A stretch of DNA of 64,000 bases, taken from NCBI RefSeq assembly GCF_000445125.1, contig NZ_ATHL01000126.1:1-64000 (forward strand), written 5' to 3'. Shown here piece by piece: positions 28,341-36,699 of the stretch; positions within the stretch are counted from its first letter, which is position 1; every line of letters begins with the position of its first letter. Origin of the DNA: Novosphingobium lindaniclasticum LE124. Lineage in GTDB: Bacteria; Pseudomonadota; Alphaproteobacteria; Sphingomonadales; Sphingomonadaceae. The notes below the pieces were generated by a model, which ran no database searches, was not told the origin of the DNA, and worked only from the letters and a program-made list of their open reading frames with translations. Made by a program: the position numbers and the translations under genes.

Positions 28341-29432
28341 ATGATCGCACCAATCCGTCAGATGGCCAGGATCGCAATGGTGACGGGAGTGGCCGTGGGG
28401 GCTCTGCTGACCGCCGCCTGCTCCCAGACCGCGGAGGCGCCCAAGGCGCGCACGGAGTTCAGCATCGGCTGGTCGATCTATGCGGGCTGGATGCCCTGGC
28501 CCTATGCCCAGCAGGCCGGCATCGTCAAGAAATGGGCCGACAAGTACGGCATCACGATCAAGGTGGTGCAGGTCAACGACTACGTGGAATCGGTGAACCA
28601 GTACACCGCCGGCAAGCTCGACGGCGTGACCGTGGCGAACATGGATGCACTGACGATCCCCGCTGCCGGCGGCAAGGACACCAGCGCCATCATCGTGGGC
28701 GACTATTCCAACGGCAACGACGGCATCCTGGTCAAGGGCGGCGGCGATCTCAAGTCCCTGAAGGGACAGTCGATCAACCTCGCGGAGCTTTCGGTGTCGC
28801 ACTACCTGCTGGCGCGCGGCTTGTCCTCGGTGGGTCTCCAGCTCAAGGACGTGCGTACCGTCAACACCGGAGACGCCGATATCGTCGGCGCTTTCGCCAG
28901 CCCGGACGTCAAGGCGGCGGCGGCCTGGAATCCGCAGCTCACCGCCATGAAGGCGCTGCCGGGCGCCGGCCAGGTGTTCAGTTCGGCCGACATTCCCGGC
29001 GAGATCCTGGACCTGCTCTGCGTCGACACCGCCACGCTCAAGGCCAATCCGAAGCTGGGCAAGGCGCTGGCGGGCATCTGGTACGAAACGACCGCGCTGA
29101 TGACGCGGCAGGACGCACAGGGCAAGGCGGCGCGCGCCGCCATGGCCAAGCTGGCGGGCGCCTCGCCCGAGGCTTTCGACGGGCAGCTCAGCACCACCTA
29201 TCTCTATTCCGACCCGAAGGCGGCCGTCGCCGCCACGGACTCGCCCGCGCTCGTCACCACGATGGCGCGGGTGCGCGATTTCAGCTTCTCCAGGGGTCTG
29301 TTCAAGGGCGCCACTTCGGCCGACGCGGTGGGAATGTCCTTCCCGGGCAACGAGACCCTGGGCGATCCGCAGCGCGTGACGCTGCGTTTCGACGACAGCT
29401 TCATGAAGATGGCCGCAGAGGGCAAGCTCTGA
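28341..29432 (+). CDS. ABC transporter substrate-binding lipoprotein (putative urea/guanidine)
   Basis: 363 residues. A lipoprotein signal peptide ends in LLTAAC. The mature protein is an NMT1/ThiY-SsuA-like binding protein (WSIYAGWMPWPYAQQAGIVK, VNQYTAGKLDGVTVANMDAL, INLAELSVSHYLLARGL). Proteins of this type in front of urea amidolyase-associated genes are usually named putative urea ABC transporter binding proteins. With two DUF1989 genes downstream, guanidine is at least as likely a ligand. First gene of the importer set; the permease follows 55 bp later. A perfect TATTAC-N14-GTAATA repeat lies upstream. Confidence 0.88.
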   Translation: MIAPIRQMARIAMVTGVAVGALLTAACSQTAEAPKARTEFSIGWSIYAGWMPWPYAQQAGIVKKWADKYGITIKVVQVNDYVESVNQYTAGKLDGVTVANMDALTIPAAGGKDTSAIIVGDYSNGNDGILVKGGGDLKSLKGQSINLAELSVSHYLLARGLSSVGLQLKDVRTVNTGDADIVGAFASPDVKAAAAWNPQLTAMKALPGAGQVFSSADIPGEILDLLCVDTATLKANPKLGKALAGIWYETTALMTRQDAQGKAARAAMAKLAGASPEAFDGQLSTTYLYSDPKAAVAATDSPALVTTMARVRDFSFSRGLFKGATSADAVGMSFPGNETLGDPQRVTLRFDDSFMKMAAEGKL

Positions 29433-29487
29433 GATCCCGGGTGCGAAATCCGCAACCAGCGGGTTTCCTAGCAATGGAAGCACGACA

Positions 29488-30303
29488 ATGCGTTGGGTGA
29501 ATCGTCAGGTCGGGCGAGGGGGGCGAGTGCTCCTCGGCGCGGTGCCGATCCTGTTGCTCCTGCTGGTCTACCTCGTCCTGGCGGCCGGCCGTCATGAGGC
29601 GAATCCTGCCGACAAGATCCTGCCGCTCCCCGGAGCCATGGCGGAGAGCATGGCGGCGCTGATGTTCGTCCCCGACCAACTCACCGGGCAACTGGTGTTC
29701 TGGGCCGATACCCTGGCCAGCCTCCAGCGGCTGGGCATCGGGCTTGGCATCTCCACGCTTTCGGCCCTGGTGGTCGGCCTTGCGCTCGGCGCGCTGCCGC
29801 CGGTTCGCGCGACGTTCGGCCCGCTCGTCACCGGCATCGCCGTGATCCCGCCGATCGCGCTCCTGCCGATCCTGTTCATCGCGCTGGGCCTGGGCGAGAC
29901 CGCCAAGGTGGCGCTGATCGTCATCGGCATAGCGCCGGTGATGATCCGCGACATCGCCGCGCACGTCTCCGCCCTGCCGCGCGAACAGATCATCAAGGCG
30001 CAGACACTGGGGGCCAGCAGCTGGCAGGTCATCCTGCGCGTCGCGCTGCCCCAGGCCATGCCGCGCCTGCTCCATGCCATGCGCATGGCGCTGGGGCCGG
30101 GCTGGGTCTTCCTGATCTCCGCCGAAGCCATCGCCTCGGACGTCGGGCTGGGCTACCGGATCTTCCTGGTGCGGCGCTATCTCGCGATGGACGTGATCAT
30201 CCCCTACGTCGCCTGGATCGCGCTGCTGGCCATCGCGATGGACGTCGCGCTGGCAGCGCTCAGCCGCCGATCGTTTCCCTGGGCCCATGGAGAACGCCAT
30301 TGA
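29488..30303 (+). CDS. ABC transporter permease (SsuC/TauC type)
   Basis: 271 residues with about six membrane helices and the cytoplasmic coupling motif region QIIKAQTLGASSWQVILRVALPQAMPRLLH, given here by its ends QIIKAQTLGA and ALPQAMPRLL. It is the membrane subunit for the lipoprotein upstream and the ATPase downstream. Its stop overlaps the ATPase start by four bases. Family membership puts it with nitrate/sulfonate/taurine-type permeases; the substrate follows from the operon. Confidence 0.9.
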   Translation: MRWVNRQVGRGGRVLLGAVPILLLLLVYLVLAAGRHEANPADKILPLPGAMAESMAALMFVPDQLTGQLVFWADTLASLQRLGIGLGISTLSALVVGLALGALPPVRATFGPLVTGIAVIPPIALLPILFIALGLGETAKVALIVIGIAPVMIRDIAAHVSALPREQIIKAQTLGASSWQVILRVALPQAMPRLLHAMRMALGPGWVFLISAEAIASDVGLGYRIFLVRRYLAMDVIIPYVAWIALLAIAMDVALAALSRRSFPWAHGERH

Positions 30304-31088
30304 GCACGCTCCTCAGCCTTCGCGACATCTGGGTCGAATACGGCGACCGCATCATCATCGAGAAGCTCGATCTCGACATCGCCGCCGGATCCTTCGTCTC
30401 GGTGGTCGGCCCTTCCGGGGCGGGCAAGAGCAGCTTCCTGCGCCTGATCTTGGGCCAGGAAGCACCGAGCCGGGGCACGATCCTGCTGGACGGCGAACCG
30501 CTGGCGCCCGAGTGCGGGCCGGATCGCGGCGTGGTGTTCCAGCGCTATTCGGTGTTCCCGCATCTTTCCGCGCTGGGCAACACGATGCTGGGCATGGAAT
30601 GCGCGCAGTCTCCGTTCAGCGCGCGCCTGTTCGGCGCCGCCCGCCGCGCCGCGCGGGACGAGGCGGCGGCCATGCTCCAGGCGGTGGGGCTGGGCGACAG
30701 CCTGCACCTCTATCCCGCGCAGATGTCGGGCGGGATGCAGCAGCGGCTGGCGATCGCGCAGGCGCTGGTAAAGCGGCCGCGCATCCTGCTGCTCGATGAG
30801 CCCTTCGGCGCGCTCGATCCGGGCATCCGCGCGGACATGCACGCGCTGATCCGCAGCCTCTGGCGCGACTATGCCCTGACCATCGTGATGGTGACGCACG
30901 ACATCCGCGAGGCCTTCACACTGGGCACGCGCGTGCTCGCGCTCGACAAGCGCCGCCACGATCCGCACGCCCCGCATCGCTTCGGCGCCACGGCGGTCTA
31001 CGACCTGCAATTGCGCGAACGTCCGGAAGATCATGCGCCGGAAAACGACGCTGAAGCTCCATTGCCTACGAGTATTACGATTGACTAG
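30300..31088 (+). CDS. ABC transporter ATP-binding protein
   Basis: 262 residues. Walker A GPSGAGKSS, signature MSGGMQQRLAIAQAL, Walker B ILLLDEPFGALD and the switch His in VTHDIREA are all present. It is the cytoplasmic motor of the importer, translationally coupled to the permease. The end of the gene overlaps an operator-like repeat (31073-31098) that precedes the second NikR-like gene, so the regulator and metabolic genes downstream can be driven separately from the importer. Confidence 0.94.
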   Translation: MSTLLSLRDIWVEYGDRIIIEKLDLDIAAGSFVSVVGPSGAGKSSFLRLILGQEAPSRGTILLDGEPLAPECGPDRGVVFQRYSVFPHLSALGNTMLGMECAQSPFSARLFGAARRAARDEAAAMLQAVGLGDSLHLYPAQMSGGMQQRLAIAQALVKRPRILLLDEPFGALDPGIRADMHALIRSLWRDYALTIVMVTHDIREAFTLGTRVLALDKRRHDPHAPHRFGATAVYDLQLRERPEDHAPENDAEAPLPTSITID

Positions 31089-31098
31089 ATAGGTAATA
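31073..31098. promoter_or_regulatory. NikR-like operator candidate D
   Basis: A perfect TATTAC-N14-GTAATA repeat that overlaps the last codons of the ATPase gene and ends 18 bp before the second NikR-like gene. It would suit autoregulation and control of the downstream catabolic genes. Confidence 0.75.
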
Positions 31099-31116
31099 AC
31101 TGGAAAGAGGGTTCCC

Positions 31117-31596
31117 ATGAGCTCCGAATCCACAAGCCTGGCGCGGCTCAGCATGAGCCTCCCGGCGGGCCTCTTCAGACAACTCGACATGATGGTGGCG
31201 GAACGCGGATTGCCGTCCCGCTCCCAGTTGATAGCCGAACTGATCCGCCACGCGCTGGCGGAGCACGAATCCCTCATGCGCCCGGACGAGATGCTCGCCG
31301 GCACCATCACCCTGGTCTATCGCGGCGAGCGCGGCCGTGTGCGGCACCAGCTTTCGCAGACGCAGGCCAGTTATCTCAAGGAAGTGATCTCCTCGCAGCA
31401 TGTCGTGCTGGAGGACGACCAGTCCCTCGAAGTTCTTCTCGTGCAGGGTCCCGCCATCAGGCTGAAGGAACTCTGCGACGCCATCCGCCGGGTCCGCGGC
31501 GTGCAGCAGCTGGAACTGGTCACCACGACCTCGCTCCTGCCGCCGCTGCACGACCAACAGGCCGGCCATCACCCCCTGAACGGAGCGCCTTCATGA
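31117..31596 (+). CDS. NikR-like ribbon-helix-helix regulator (copy 2), nickel ligands absent
   Basis: 159 residues, a close paralogue of the gene at 27673: most positions of the DNA-binding domain and the ACT-like domain are identical (GLPSRSQLIAELIRHALAEH and ISSQHVxLEDDQSLEVLLVQ are shared, x being the variable residue). It keeps His95 but has Val97 and Ser103 where NikR has nickel ligands. A good GGAAAGAGG ribosome binding site precedes the ATG. Its stop overlaps the next gene by four bases, so it leads the catabolic operon. Having two nearly equal copies suggests recent duplication, heterotetramers or two linked signals. Confidence 0.85.
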   Translation: MSSESTSLARLSMSLPAGLFRQLDMMVAERGLPSRSQLIAELIRHALAEHESLMRPDEMLAGTITLVYRGERGRVRHQLSQTQASYLKEVISSQHVVLEDDQSLEVLLVQGPAIRLKELCDAIRRVRGVQQLELVTTTSLLPPLHDQQAGHHPLNGAPS

Positions 31597-32417
31597 CCGC
31601 AACCCTGGCCAACCCGCTTGCCGCGCGCGATCATGCGCGGGCCATGGAAGGCACTCTGGCCGAAGCCATGCCGATCGTGCCGCCGGTGGCGGACGATCTG
31701 CCGGCGGAGGTCGCCGCGCAGGATCTGCTCTGGGAAGAGACAGTGGCGGCAGGCGGCTATGCCACGCGGCGCCTGCCGCGCGGGGCGCGGCTGCGGCTGA
31801 TCGACCTTCACGGCGATGCCTGCGCCTCGATCCTGCTGTTCAACGCCGAGATGCCGAGCGAGCGGCTCAACGTGGCCGATACCGTCAAGGTCCAGTGGAA
31901 CGCCTACCTCGGCGCGGGCAAGCTGCTGCTGTCCGACATGGGCCGCGTGTTGATGAGCATCCTGACGGACGAGGCGGGCACGCACGACACGTTCTGCGGC
32001 ACCTCCAATGCCGCCATCAACGCCGCCAAATACGGAGAGGGCCGCAATAGCGGCGCTTTCCCCAGCGGGCGCGACAGGTTCCTGCTGGGCGCGGCGAAGC
32101 ACGGTCTCGGCCGCCGCGACGTGCATCCCTGCGTGACGCTGTTCAAGGGCGCCCGCATCGAGAGTGACGGCACGATCACGCCCGAGGTCGGTCCTTTCGC
32201 GCCGGGCCGCAGCCTGGTGCTGCGCGCCGAGATGGAGGTGATCGTGGTGATCGCCAACGTCCCGCACGTTCTCGATCCCCGCCCGGCGTGGAACGTGACC
32301 CCGCTGCGCGCCACCGCCTGGCGCGGCGCCGTCACCGGCGAGGACGACCCCGTCCGCCAGGCGACGCCGGAGGGCCTGCGCGCCTTCAGGAACGTCGAAG
32401 ATTATTTCCGCCGCTGA
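31593..32417 (+). CDS. cgdA: UAAP1-type DUF1989 protein, probable carboxyguanidine deiminase subunit
   Basis: 274 residues of the DUF1989 family, long form (UAAP1). Conserved features are LRLIDLHGDACASILLFNAE, the Cys motif THDTFCGTSN, and a C-terminal RAEMEVIVVIANVPHVLDP. In guanidine-degrading bacteria UAAP1 and UAAP2 together remove ammonia from carboxyguanidine to give allophanate, the step between guanidine carboxylase and allophanate hydrolase. The gene is coupled to the NikR-like gene before it and 14 bp from its partner after it. The gene name rests on operon context and family, not on tested activity. Confidence 0.82.
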   Translation: MTATLANPLAARDHARAMEGTLAEAMPIVPPVADDLPAEVAAQDLLWEETVAAGGYATRRLPRGARLRLIDLHGDACASILLFNAEMPSERLNVADTVKVQWNAYLGAGKLLLSDMGRVLMSILTDEAGTHDTFCGTSNAAINAAKYGEGRNSGAFPSGRDRFLLGAAKHGLGRRDVHPCVTLFKGARIESDGTITPEVGPFAPGRSLVLRAEMEVIVVIANVPHVLDPRPAWNVTPLRATAWRGAVTGEDDPVRQATPEGLRAFRNVEDYFRR

Positions 32418-32431
32418 AAGGACACGCGATC

Positions 32432-33067
32432 ATGAGCACCGATCCCCATTTGTCCGGCCTCGACGGCACCGTCGTCCACGACGTCGTCGTTCCCGCCCGC
32501 GCGCCCTGGCTGCACCACGTCAAGGCCGGGCAGACGCTGCGCATCGTCGACCTCGAAGGCAACCAGGCCGTCGACTTCCTGCTCTATTCCGCCGCGGACG
32601 ATGCCGAGCGCTACAGCGCGCAGGATACCGTCTCGGCCCAGGGCAACCTCTTCCTGCGGCAGGGCACCCGGCTGCTTTCGAACGAAGGCAATGCGCTGAT
32701 GACGATCGCCGCCACCTCGGTCGACTACCACGATACCATCGGCGGCGCCTGCTCCTGCGAATCCAACACCCTGCGCTACGGCCACCACACGAAGGCGGAG
32801 CATGCCTGCGTCGAGAACTTCCTGGAAGCCAACCTGATGGAAGGGCGCGGCAAGCGCGATATCGTCTCCAACATCAACTTCTTCATGAACGTACCGGTGG
32901 AGCCGGACGGGTCACTGGGCATCGTCGACGGTATCTCCGCGCCGGGCCTGACCGTGGACCTGCGGGCGGAAATGGACGTGATCGTGGTCGTGTCCAACTG
33001 TCCGCAGGTCAACAACCCCTGCAACGGGTTCAATCCCACCCCCGTGCGCATGATCGTCGCGGCATGA
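32432..33067 (+). CDS. cgdB: UAAP2-type DUF1989 protein, probable carboxyguanidine deiminase subunit
   Basis: 211 residues from the ATG at 32432, which has AAAGGA upstream; an earlier in-frame start at 32288 would overlap the partner gene. It is the short DUF1989 form (UAAP2), with LRIVDLEGNQAVDFLLYSA, the Cys/His-rich centre GACSCES...GHHTKAEHACVENF and the same C-terminal RAEMDVIVVVSNCPQ block as its partner. The Cys and His residues probably hold a metal. It forms a complex with the preceding protein in the guanidine pathway by family knowledge. Its stop overlaps the carboxylase start. Confidence 0.82.
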   Translation: MSTDPHLSGLDGTVVHDVVVPARAPWLHHVKAGQTLRIVDLEGNQAVDFLLYSAADDAERYSAQDTVSAQGNLFLRQGTRLLSNEGNALMTIAATSVDYHDTIGGACSCESNTLRYGHHTKAEHACVENFLEANLMEGRGKRDIVSNINFFMNVPVEPDGSLGIVDGISAPGLTVDLRAEMDVIVVVSNCPQVNNPCNGFNPTPVRMIVAA

Positions 33068-36000
33068 GCTTCGACACGGTTCTGATCGCCAACCGGGGCG
33101 CGATCGCCACCCGCATCATCCGCACCCTGCGGCGCATGGGCCTTAAGTCCGTCGCCGTCTACTCGGAGGCGGACGAAGGCTCGGCCCACGTCACCCAGGC
33201 GGACGAGGCGGTGTGCATCGGCGGCGCCAAGGCGTCCGAAAGCTACCTGAACATCGCCGCGATCCTCGATGCGGCACGAAAGACCGGGGCGGGCGCGATC
33301 CACCCCGGCTACGGTTTCCTGGCCGAGAACGTCGAGTTCGCCGAGGCCTGCGCCGCCGCCGGGATCGTCTTCATCGGCCCGACGCCGGACAATATCCGCA
33401 CGTTCGGCCTCAAGCACAGCGCCCGCGCGCTGGCTGCGGCGCACGGCGTGCCGTTGGCGCCGGGAACCGACCTGCTGACCGATGCGGAAGCGGCCGTCGT
33501 GGCGGCGTCAGGGATCGGCTATCCGGTGATCCTCAAGGCCACGGCCGGAGGCGGCGGCATCGGCATGAAGGTCTGCGAGAACGAGGCAGACCTGCGCGAG
33601 CACTTCGCTGCCGTCGCGCGGCTCGGCCTGAGCAATTTCGGCGACGCCAGCGTCTTTCTCGAACGCTACGTGCGCCGTGCGCGCCATATCGAGGTGCAGC
33701 TGTTCGGCGACGGCGAGGGCCGCGTCATGGCGCTTGGCGAGCGCGACTGCTCGCTGCAGCGCCGCAACCAGAAAGTGGTCGAGGAAGCACCGGCGCCGCA
33801 CCTGCCGCAGCACGTTCGCGAGCGGCTGTTCGCATCGGCCGTGCGGCTGGGCGAGGCGGCGCGTTATCGCTCGGCCGGCACGGTGGAGTATCTCTACGAT
33901 GCCGACCGCGAGGAGTTCTTCTTCCTGGAGATGAACACCCGCCTCCAGGTGGAACACGGCGTGACCGAGATGGTCATGGGGGTCGACCTGGTCGAATGGA
34001 TGGTACGCGGCGGCGCGGGGGATTTCGCGTTCCTCGATGCCGCAGGAGCGCTGCCCACGGCGGGTTCGTCTCTGGCACCCAGCGGCCATTCCGTGCAGAT
34101 GCGCCTCTATGCCGAGGATCCCGCGCTCGACTATCGCCCGACTTCCGGGCAGCTGACCTGCGTCGAATTCCCCGAAGACATCCGCGTCGAGACCTGGTGC
34201 GAGTCCGGCAGCACGGTCAGCGCCTGGTACGATCCGATGCTGGCCAAGCTGATCGTCCATGCGCCCACGCGCGGGCAGGCCGTCGCGGCGGCGCAGGCGG
34301 CGCTGGACGCCAGCCGGGTGGACGGGATCGAGACCAATTTGCGCTGGCTGCGCGACGTCGTGCGCTCGCAAGCCTTCGTCAGCGGCGAGGTCTCGACCCG
34401 CGTGCTCGACACCATCGCCTATCGCCCCCGCGCTTTCCGCGTCGTCAGCGGCGGCACGGCCACGACCGTGCAGGACTGGCCGGGCCGCCAGAAGCTGTGG
34501 GCGGTGGGTGTGCCGCCTTCGGGGCCGATGGACGACCAGTCGTTCCGCCTCGGCAACCGGCTGCTCGGCAATCCCGAAGGCACCGCCGGCCTGGAAGCGA
34601 CCAGCACCGGGCCGACCCTGAACTTCGTCGCGCCGGCGCGGATCTGCCTCATGGGCGCGGACTTCGGCGCCACGCTGGACGGCGTGCCGGTCTCGCGCGG
34701 CGTGCCGACCGATGTGGCGGCGGGACAGATCCTGGCGATGGGCCGCGCTACGGCCGGAGGGCTGCGCGGCTATATCCTCTTCGCGGGAGGGCTGGACATC
34801 GCGCCCTATCTGGGCAGCCGCAGCACATTCGAGCTGGGTCAGTTCGGCGGCCATGCCGCGCGGCGCCTGCTCGCGGGGGACACGCTGCACCTGGCGGGAG
34901 GCGCGACCGAAGCCGCGCTGCCGGCGGCGGACTTGCCCGAAGTGGGCAACGAATGGACCCTGCGCGTGCTCTACGGCCCGCACGGCGCGCCCGATTTCTT
35001 CACCGGCGAGGACGTGACCACCATCCTGGGCGCGGAGTGGAAGGTCCACTACAACTCCAACCGCACCGGCGTGCGCCTGATCGGCCCCAAGCCGCGCTGG
35101 GCCCGCACGGACGGCGGCGAGGCGGGCCTCCACCCCTCAAACATCCACGACAACCCCTATGCCATCGGCGCGGTGGACTTCACCGGCGACATGCCGATCA
35201 TCCTGGGGCCGGACGGGCCCTCGCTCGGCGGCTTCGTCTGTCCTTTCGTGGTGATCGCGGCGGACCGCTGGAAGATCGGCCAGCTCTCCCCGGGAGACAA
35301 GCTGCGCTTCGCTCCAGTCACCATCGCCGACGCGGCGGCGGCGGACGCGGCGCAGCGCGCCCTGCTGAAGACCGGCACCGCGCCCGTACCCGCACGGGCC
35401 CGTTCGCTGGAGACGCTCAGCCCGATCCTGGCGCAATTCCCGGAAGGCCCCGGCCGCCCGCGCACGGTCTACCGCCAGCAGGGCGACCGCAACATCCTGG
35501 TCGAATACGGCCCGATCGTTCTCGACATCGAACTGCGCATCCGCGTCCACGCGCTGATGACCGAACTGGAGCGGTTCGCCGCCCCCGGCATCGTCGATAT
35601 CGTGCCCGGCATCCGCTCGCTCCAGCTCCACTTCGACGGGGCGGCGATGGACCAGCAGGCGGCGCTGGACATGCTGGTGGCGGCCGAGGCGCGGCTGGGC
35701 GACCTGGAAGATTTCGCGATCCCCTCGCGCATCGTCCACCTCCCGCTCAGCTGGCGCGATCCGGCGACGATCGAGACGATCGAGAAATACATGGCCACCG
35801 TCCGCGACGATGCGCCCTGGTGCCCTGACAACATCGAGTTCATCCGCCGCATCAACGGCCTGCCCGACGCGGCGGCGGTGGAGAACCTGATCTTCGAGGC
35901 GAGCTATCTCGTGATGGGGCTGGGGGACGTCTATCTCGGCGCGCCGGTCGCGACGCCGGTGGATCCGCGTCACCGGCTGGTCACCACCAAGTACAACCCC

Positions 36001-36699
36001 GCGCGCACCTGGACACCGCCCAACGTCGTGGGCATCGGCGGCGCCTACATGTGCATCTACGGCATGGAAGGGCCGGGCGGCTACCAGCTGTTCGGGCGCA
36101 CCATCCCGGTCTGGAACACCTATCGCCAGAGCCCGGAAGGGTCGGGCGGCGCCTTCACCGAAGGCAAACCCTGGCTGCTGCGCTTCTTCGACCAGATCCG
36201 CTTCTATCCGGTGAGCGCCGAGGAGCTGACGGAGTGGCGGCGCGAGTTTCCGGCCGGACGCCGATCGATCCGCATCGAACCTTCCGAGTTCCGCCTGGCC
36301 GACTACCGCGCCTACCTGGCGGAGAATGCGGAAGGCATCGCCGCTTTCGAGGCGCGCCGCCAGGCGGCCTTCGACGAGGAGCGCGCGGAATGGCAGCGGC
36401 GCGGAGAGTTCGACCACGCGGCCGACCTTGCCGAAGCGGACGCGCCGCCTGCCGCCGCGATCGTCCTTCCCGAAGGATCGGACCTCGTCGAGGCGCCCTA
36501 CGGCGGCAGCGTCACCCGGCTGCTGGTGGCGGCGGGTGACAGGATCGAGGCGGGCGACAGGATCGCGGTGATAGAGGCGATGAAGATGGAATGTTCGGTG
36601 GAGAGTCCCGGCAGCGGCACGGTAGCGGCCCTCTACATGCGCGAGGGGCAGTCGCTCCAGCCCGGTGCGCCGATGCTGGCGCTGAGGAAGACGGCATGA
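33064..36699 (+). CDS. Biotin-dependent urea/guanidine carboxylase
   Basis: 1211 residues with all domains of urea carboxylase in order. The biotin carboxylase is residues 1-445 (start FDTVLIANRGAIATRIIR, ATP loop KATAGGGGIGMK, LEMNTRLQVEHGVTEM). The KipA/KipI-like carboxyltransferase is about 460-1060 (VQDWPGRQKLWAVGVPPSGP). A C-terminal biotinyl domain has EAMKMEC, with the biotinylated Lys at about 1174. It carboxylates urea or guanidine with ATP and bicarbonate. Enzymes that travel with UAAP1/UAAP2 have been shown to prefer guanidine, so I favour that substrate. Overlaps both neighbours by four bases. Confidence 0.93.
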   Translation: MSFDTVLIANRGAIATRIIRTLRRMGLKSVAVYSEADEGSAHVTQADEAVCIGGAKASESYLNIAAILDAARKTGAGAIHPGYGFLAENVEFAEACAAAGIVFIGPTPDNIRTFGLKHSARALAAAHGVPLAPGTDLLTDAEAAVVAASGIGYPVILKATAGGGGIGMKVCENEADLREHFAAVARLGLSNFGDASVFLERYVRRARHIEVQLFGDGEGRVMALGERDCSLQRRNQKVVEEAPAPHLPQHVRERLFASAVRLGEAARYRSAGTVEYLYDADREEFFFLEMNTRLQVEHGVTEMVMGVDLVEWMVRGGAGDFAFLDAAGALPTAGSSLAPSGHSVQMRLYAEDPALDYRPTSGQLTCVEFPEDIRVETWCESGSTVSAWYDPMLAKLIVHAPTRGQAVAAAQAALDASRVDGIETNLRWLRDVVRSQAFVSGEVSTRVLDTIAYRPRAFRVVSGGTATTVQDWPGRQKLWAVGVPPSGPMDDQSFRLGNRLLGNPEGTAGLEATSTGPTLNFVAPARICLMGADFGATLDGVPVSRGVPTDVAAGQILAMGRATAGGLRGYILFAGGLDIAPYLGSRSTFELGQFGGHAARRLLAGDTLHLAGGATEAALPAADLPEVGNEWTLRVLYGPHGAPDFFTGEDVTTILGAEWKVHYNSNRTGVRLIGPKPRWARTDGGEAGLHPSNIHDNPYAIGAVDFTGDMPIILGPDGPSLGGFVCPFVVIAADRWKIGQLSPGDKLRFAPVTIADAAAADAAQRALLKTGTAPVPARARSLETLSPILAQFPEGPGRPRTVYRQQGDRNILVEYGPIVLDIELRIRVHALMTELERFAAPGIVDIVPGIRSLQLHFDGAAMDQQAALDMLVAAEARLGDLEDFAIPSRIVHLPLSWRDPATIETIEKYMATVRDDAPWCPDNIEFIRRINGLPDAAAVENLIFEASYLVMGLGDVYLGAPVATPVDPRHRLVTTKYNPARTWTPPNVVGIGGAYMCIYGMEGPGGYQLFGRTIPVWNTYRQSPEGSGGAFTEGKPWLLRFFDQIRFYPVSAEELTEWRREFPAGRRSIRIEPSEFRLADYRAYLAENAEGIAAFEARRQAAFDEERAEWQRRGEFDHAADLAEADAPPAAAIVLPEGSDLVEAPYGGSVTRLLVAAGDRIEAGDRIAVIEAMKMECSVESPGSGTVAALYMREGQSLQPGAPMLALRKTA

